In this document: piece after piece, positions 5,270 to 6,849 of the stretch
How the letters are laid out: each line of letters starts with the position of its first letter
Position numbering within the stretch: the first letter of the stretch is position 1
Origin: Paenibacillus sp. UBA6285
GTDB taxonomy: Bacteria > Bacillota > Bacilli > Paenibacillales > Paenibacillaceae
Length of the DNA: 6,849 nucleotides
NCBI GenBank assembly: GCA_002438345.1
Contig: DJUJ01000030.1
Coordinates: forward strand, 19,625-26,473
Direction: 5' to 3'
The notes under the pieces: model-generated
Database searches by the model: none
Told to the model about the DNA's origin: nothing
Seen by the model: only the letters and a program-made list of their open reading frames with translations
Position numbers and translations under genes: made by a program

Positions 5270-6849
5270 ATGACCGAACTTACGACTACCGTCAGCAAAA
5301 GCAACTCTAACAATCTGCTGCGACGGGACGTACGGTTCTTGGGGAACATATTAGGTGAGGTCTTGGTTCACCAAGGCGGTAACGAACTACTAGAGATCGT
5401 GGAGAAGATCCGCGAAACCAGTAAATCGCTGCGCTCACTATTTTTACCTGAACTGCACAGTGAATTTAAGGAGTTAATCAATTCTTTGGATCCGGAGAAC
5501 CGCCATCAGGTAATAAGAGCGTTCGCCATCTATTTTCAGCTCGTAAATATTGCCGAACAGAACCACCGGATTCGCCGCAAACGTGACTATGAACGTTCAG
5601 CTGGGGAGACAGTCCAACCCGGTTCTATAGAAAGCGCGATTAAAGAGCTTCGTGAACGTGATTTCTCTCATGAGGAAGTTAACGAGATTATTGAAGGATT
5701 ATCTCTGGAACTTGTAATGACGGCACATCCAACGGAGGCTATGCGCCGTGCTATTCTCGATATTCATAAGCGGATATCCGATGATGTTATGGGTCTGGAT
5801 AACCCTACCTTAACCTTCCGGGAGCGTGAACAGCTCCGTGAGAAGTTATTAAATGAAGTGATTACGCTATGGCAAACGGATGAACTGCGTGACCGCAAGC
5901 CTACAGTACTCGATGAAGTGCGTAATGGGATGTACTATTTCCATGAGACGATTTTTCATGTCTTACCAGACGTTTATCAAGAACTTGAACGTTGTCTGAG
6001 TAAATACTATCCAGGACAGAACTGGCATGTGCCTACGTACTTGCGTTTTGGTTCGTGGATTGGCGGAGACCGTGATGGTAACCCTTCGGTAACTTCGACA
6101 GTCACTTCACAGACCTTGCGTATGCAGCGGAAGTTGGCGATTCGGGAATATCAGCGGATTATGCGTGAACTCATGCAATATCTAAGCTTTAGCACAAGTA
6201 TTGTTAAGGTAACGCCTGAGCTAATTGAATCCATTGAAGCTGATCGTGAGATCATTAATCTTGGCAAGATGGAAGAATGGCGCAATGACAATGAACCTTA
6301 CCGTATTAAGCTTAGCTATATGATCTCCAAGACACAAAATGTTCTGGATGATGAGAAAAAAGGTACTCCTGAGCGTTACTCTACTCCTGAGGAGTTCATC
6401 GATGATTTGAACGTGATTGACCGCAGTTTACGGCATCACTATGCCGATTATGTGGCCGACACTTATATTAAGAAGTTGATCCGCCAAGTGGAGCTGTTCG
6501 GTTTCCACACGGCGACACTTGATGTGCGTCAACACAGTCAAGAACATGAGAATGCCATGACTGAAATTCTGGCGAAGATGAACATTACGCCGGATTACTC
6601 CAAGCTGACTGAGAATGAGAAGATTGAGCTACTGGAGAAACTGCTGAATGATCCACGTCCGATTACTTCTTCTTATCAGACGTATAGTGAAGGTACGGAG
6701 GAATGTCTTGCCGTGTACCGGACGATCTTCGCTTCGCAGGAAGAGTACGGAAAACAATGTATCACCAGTTACCTGATCAGTATGGCGGAAGCGGCAAGCG
6801 ACATTCTGGAGGTTATGGTCTTCGCCAAAGAGGTAGGACTATTCCGTAA
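5270..6849 (+). CDS. ppc: Phosphoenolpyruvate carboxylase, N-terminal 526 residues (runs off the right edge)
   Basis: A cytoplasmic enzyme that carboxylates phosphoenolpyruvate with bicarbonate to give oxaloacetate and phosphate, replenishing the TCA cycle. ATG 5270 is preceded by a G-rich GGGGGGAG (5258-5265). The reading frame is open to the last base: codon 526 is CGT at 6845-6847 and two bases of the next codon follow. The bacterial enzyme is usually about 880-930 residues, so the C-terminal 40% or so is missing. Visible signatures are VMTAHPTEAMRR with the conserved catalytic His at 153, FGSWIGGDRDGNP around 260-272, and GFHTATLDVRQHS at 411-423. The glycine-rich GRGG loop and the C-terminal allosteric region lie outside the window. 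It shares strand with the LysR-type gene after a 236-nt gap. Bacillus subtilis relies on pyruvate carboxylase, while Paenibacillus and some other Bacillota carry this enzyme, which fits the taxonomic guess. Confidence 0.96.
   Translation, partial: MTELTTTVSKSNSNNLLRRDVRFLGNILGEVLVHQGGNELLEIVEKIRETSKSLRSLFLPELHSEFKELINSLDPENRHQVIRAFAIYFQLVNIAEQNHRIRRKRDYERSAGETVQPGSIESAIKELRERDFSHEEVNEIIEGLSLELVMTAHPTEAMRRAILDIHKRISDDVMGLDNPTLTFREREQLREKLLNEVITLWQTDELRDRKPTVLDEVRNGMYYFHETIFHVLPDVYQELERCLSKYYPGQNWHVPTYLRFGSWIGGDRDGNPSVTSTVTSQTLRMQRKLAIREYQRIMRELMQYLSFSTSIVKVTPELIESIEADREIINLGKMEEWRNDNEPYRIKLSYMISKTQNVLDDEKKGTPERYSTPEEFIDDLNVIDRSLRHHYADYVADTYIKKLIRQVELFGFHTATLDVRQHSQEHENAMTEILAKMNITPDYSKLTENEKIELLEKLLNDPRPITSSYQTYSEGTEECLAVYRTIFASQEEYGKQCITSYLISMAEAASDILEVMVFAKEVGLFR

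Noticed and set aside
6847..6849. TAA at the very end, considered as the stop of the PEP carboxylase gene.
   Set aside because: It is out of frame: codon 526 is CGT at 6845-6847 and the frame remains open.

Overview
The window looks like chromosomal DNA from a Gram-positive member of the Bacillota, most likely Paenibacillus or a close relative. This is inferred from three things: a lipoprotein-type binding protein with an LAGC lipobox, strong GGAGG-like ribosome sites and sigma-A-type promoter hexamers, and a phosphoenolpyruvate carboxylase gene next to a LysR-type regulator. Base composition is moderate. I see no insertion sequence, tRNA, rRNA, CRISPR array or prophage gene.

Positions 1-3973 hold a minus-strand operon, read right to left. 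It encodes an ABC-transporter ATPase (3973-3005), a substrate-binding lipoprotein (2923-1835), a double-length permease (1829-150), and the first 51 codons of a metallo-beta-lactamase-fold protein that runs off the left edge (153-1). Spacing is tight: 81 nt containing a strong hairpin between ATPase and binding protein, 5 nt between binding protein and permease, and an ATGA stop/start overlap between permease and the last gene. The transporter belongs to the ferric-iron / 2-aminoethylphosphonate / spermidine-putrescine superfamily. The sequence alone does not fix the substrate.

Positions 3974-4139 are a divergent control region. It carries a good sigma-A promoter for the plus-strand LysR-type regulator (4140-5033). 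A perfect ATAG-N7-CTAT inverted repeat of LysR-box type sits on the -10 element of that promoter. This fits the classic arrangement in which a LysR-type regulator represses itself and controls the divergent operon, here the transporter.

Positions 5034-5269 are an AT-rich gap with one consensus-like -10 element and no convincing terminator. From 5270 to the right edge runs the N-terminal 526 residues of phosphoenolpyruvate carboxylase, an anaplerotic housekeeping enzyme that is probably unrelated to the transporter.

Overall this is a fairly ordinary metabolic and transport region. The points worth a second look are the operator architecture, the intercistronic hairpin, the contrast in translation signals between binding protein and permease, and the hydrolase-like gene coupled to the transporter.
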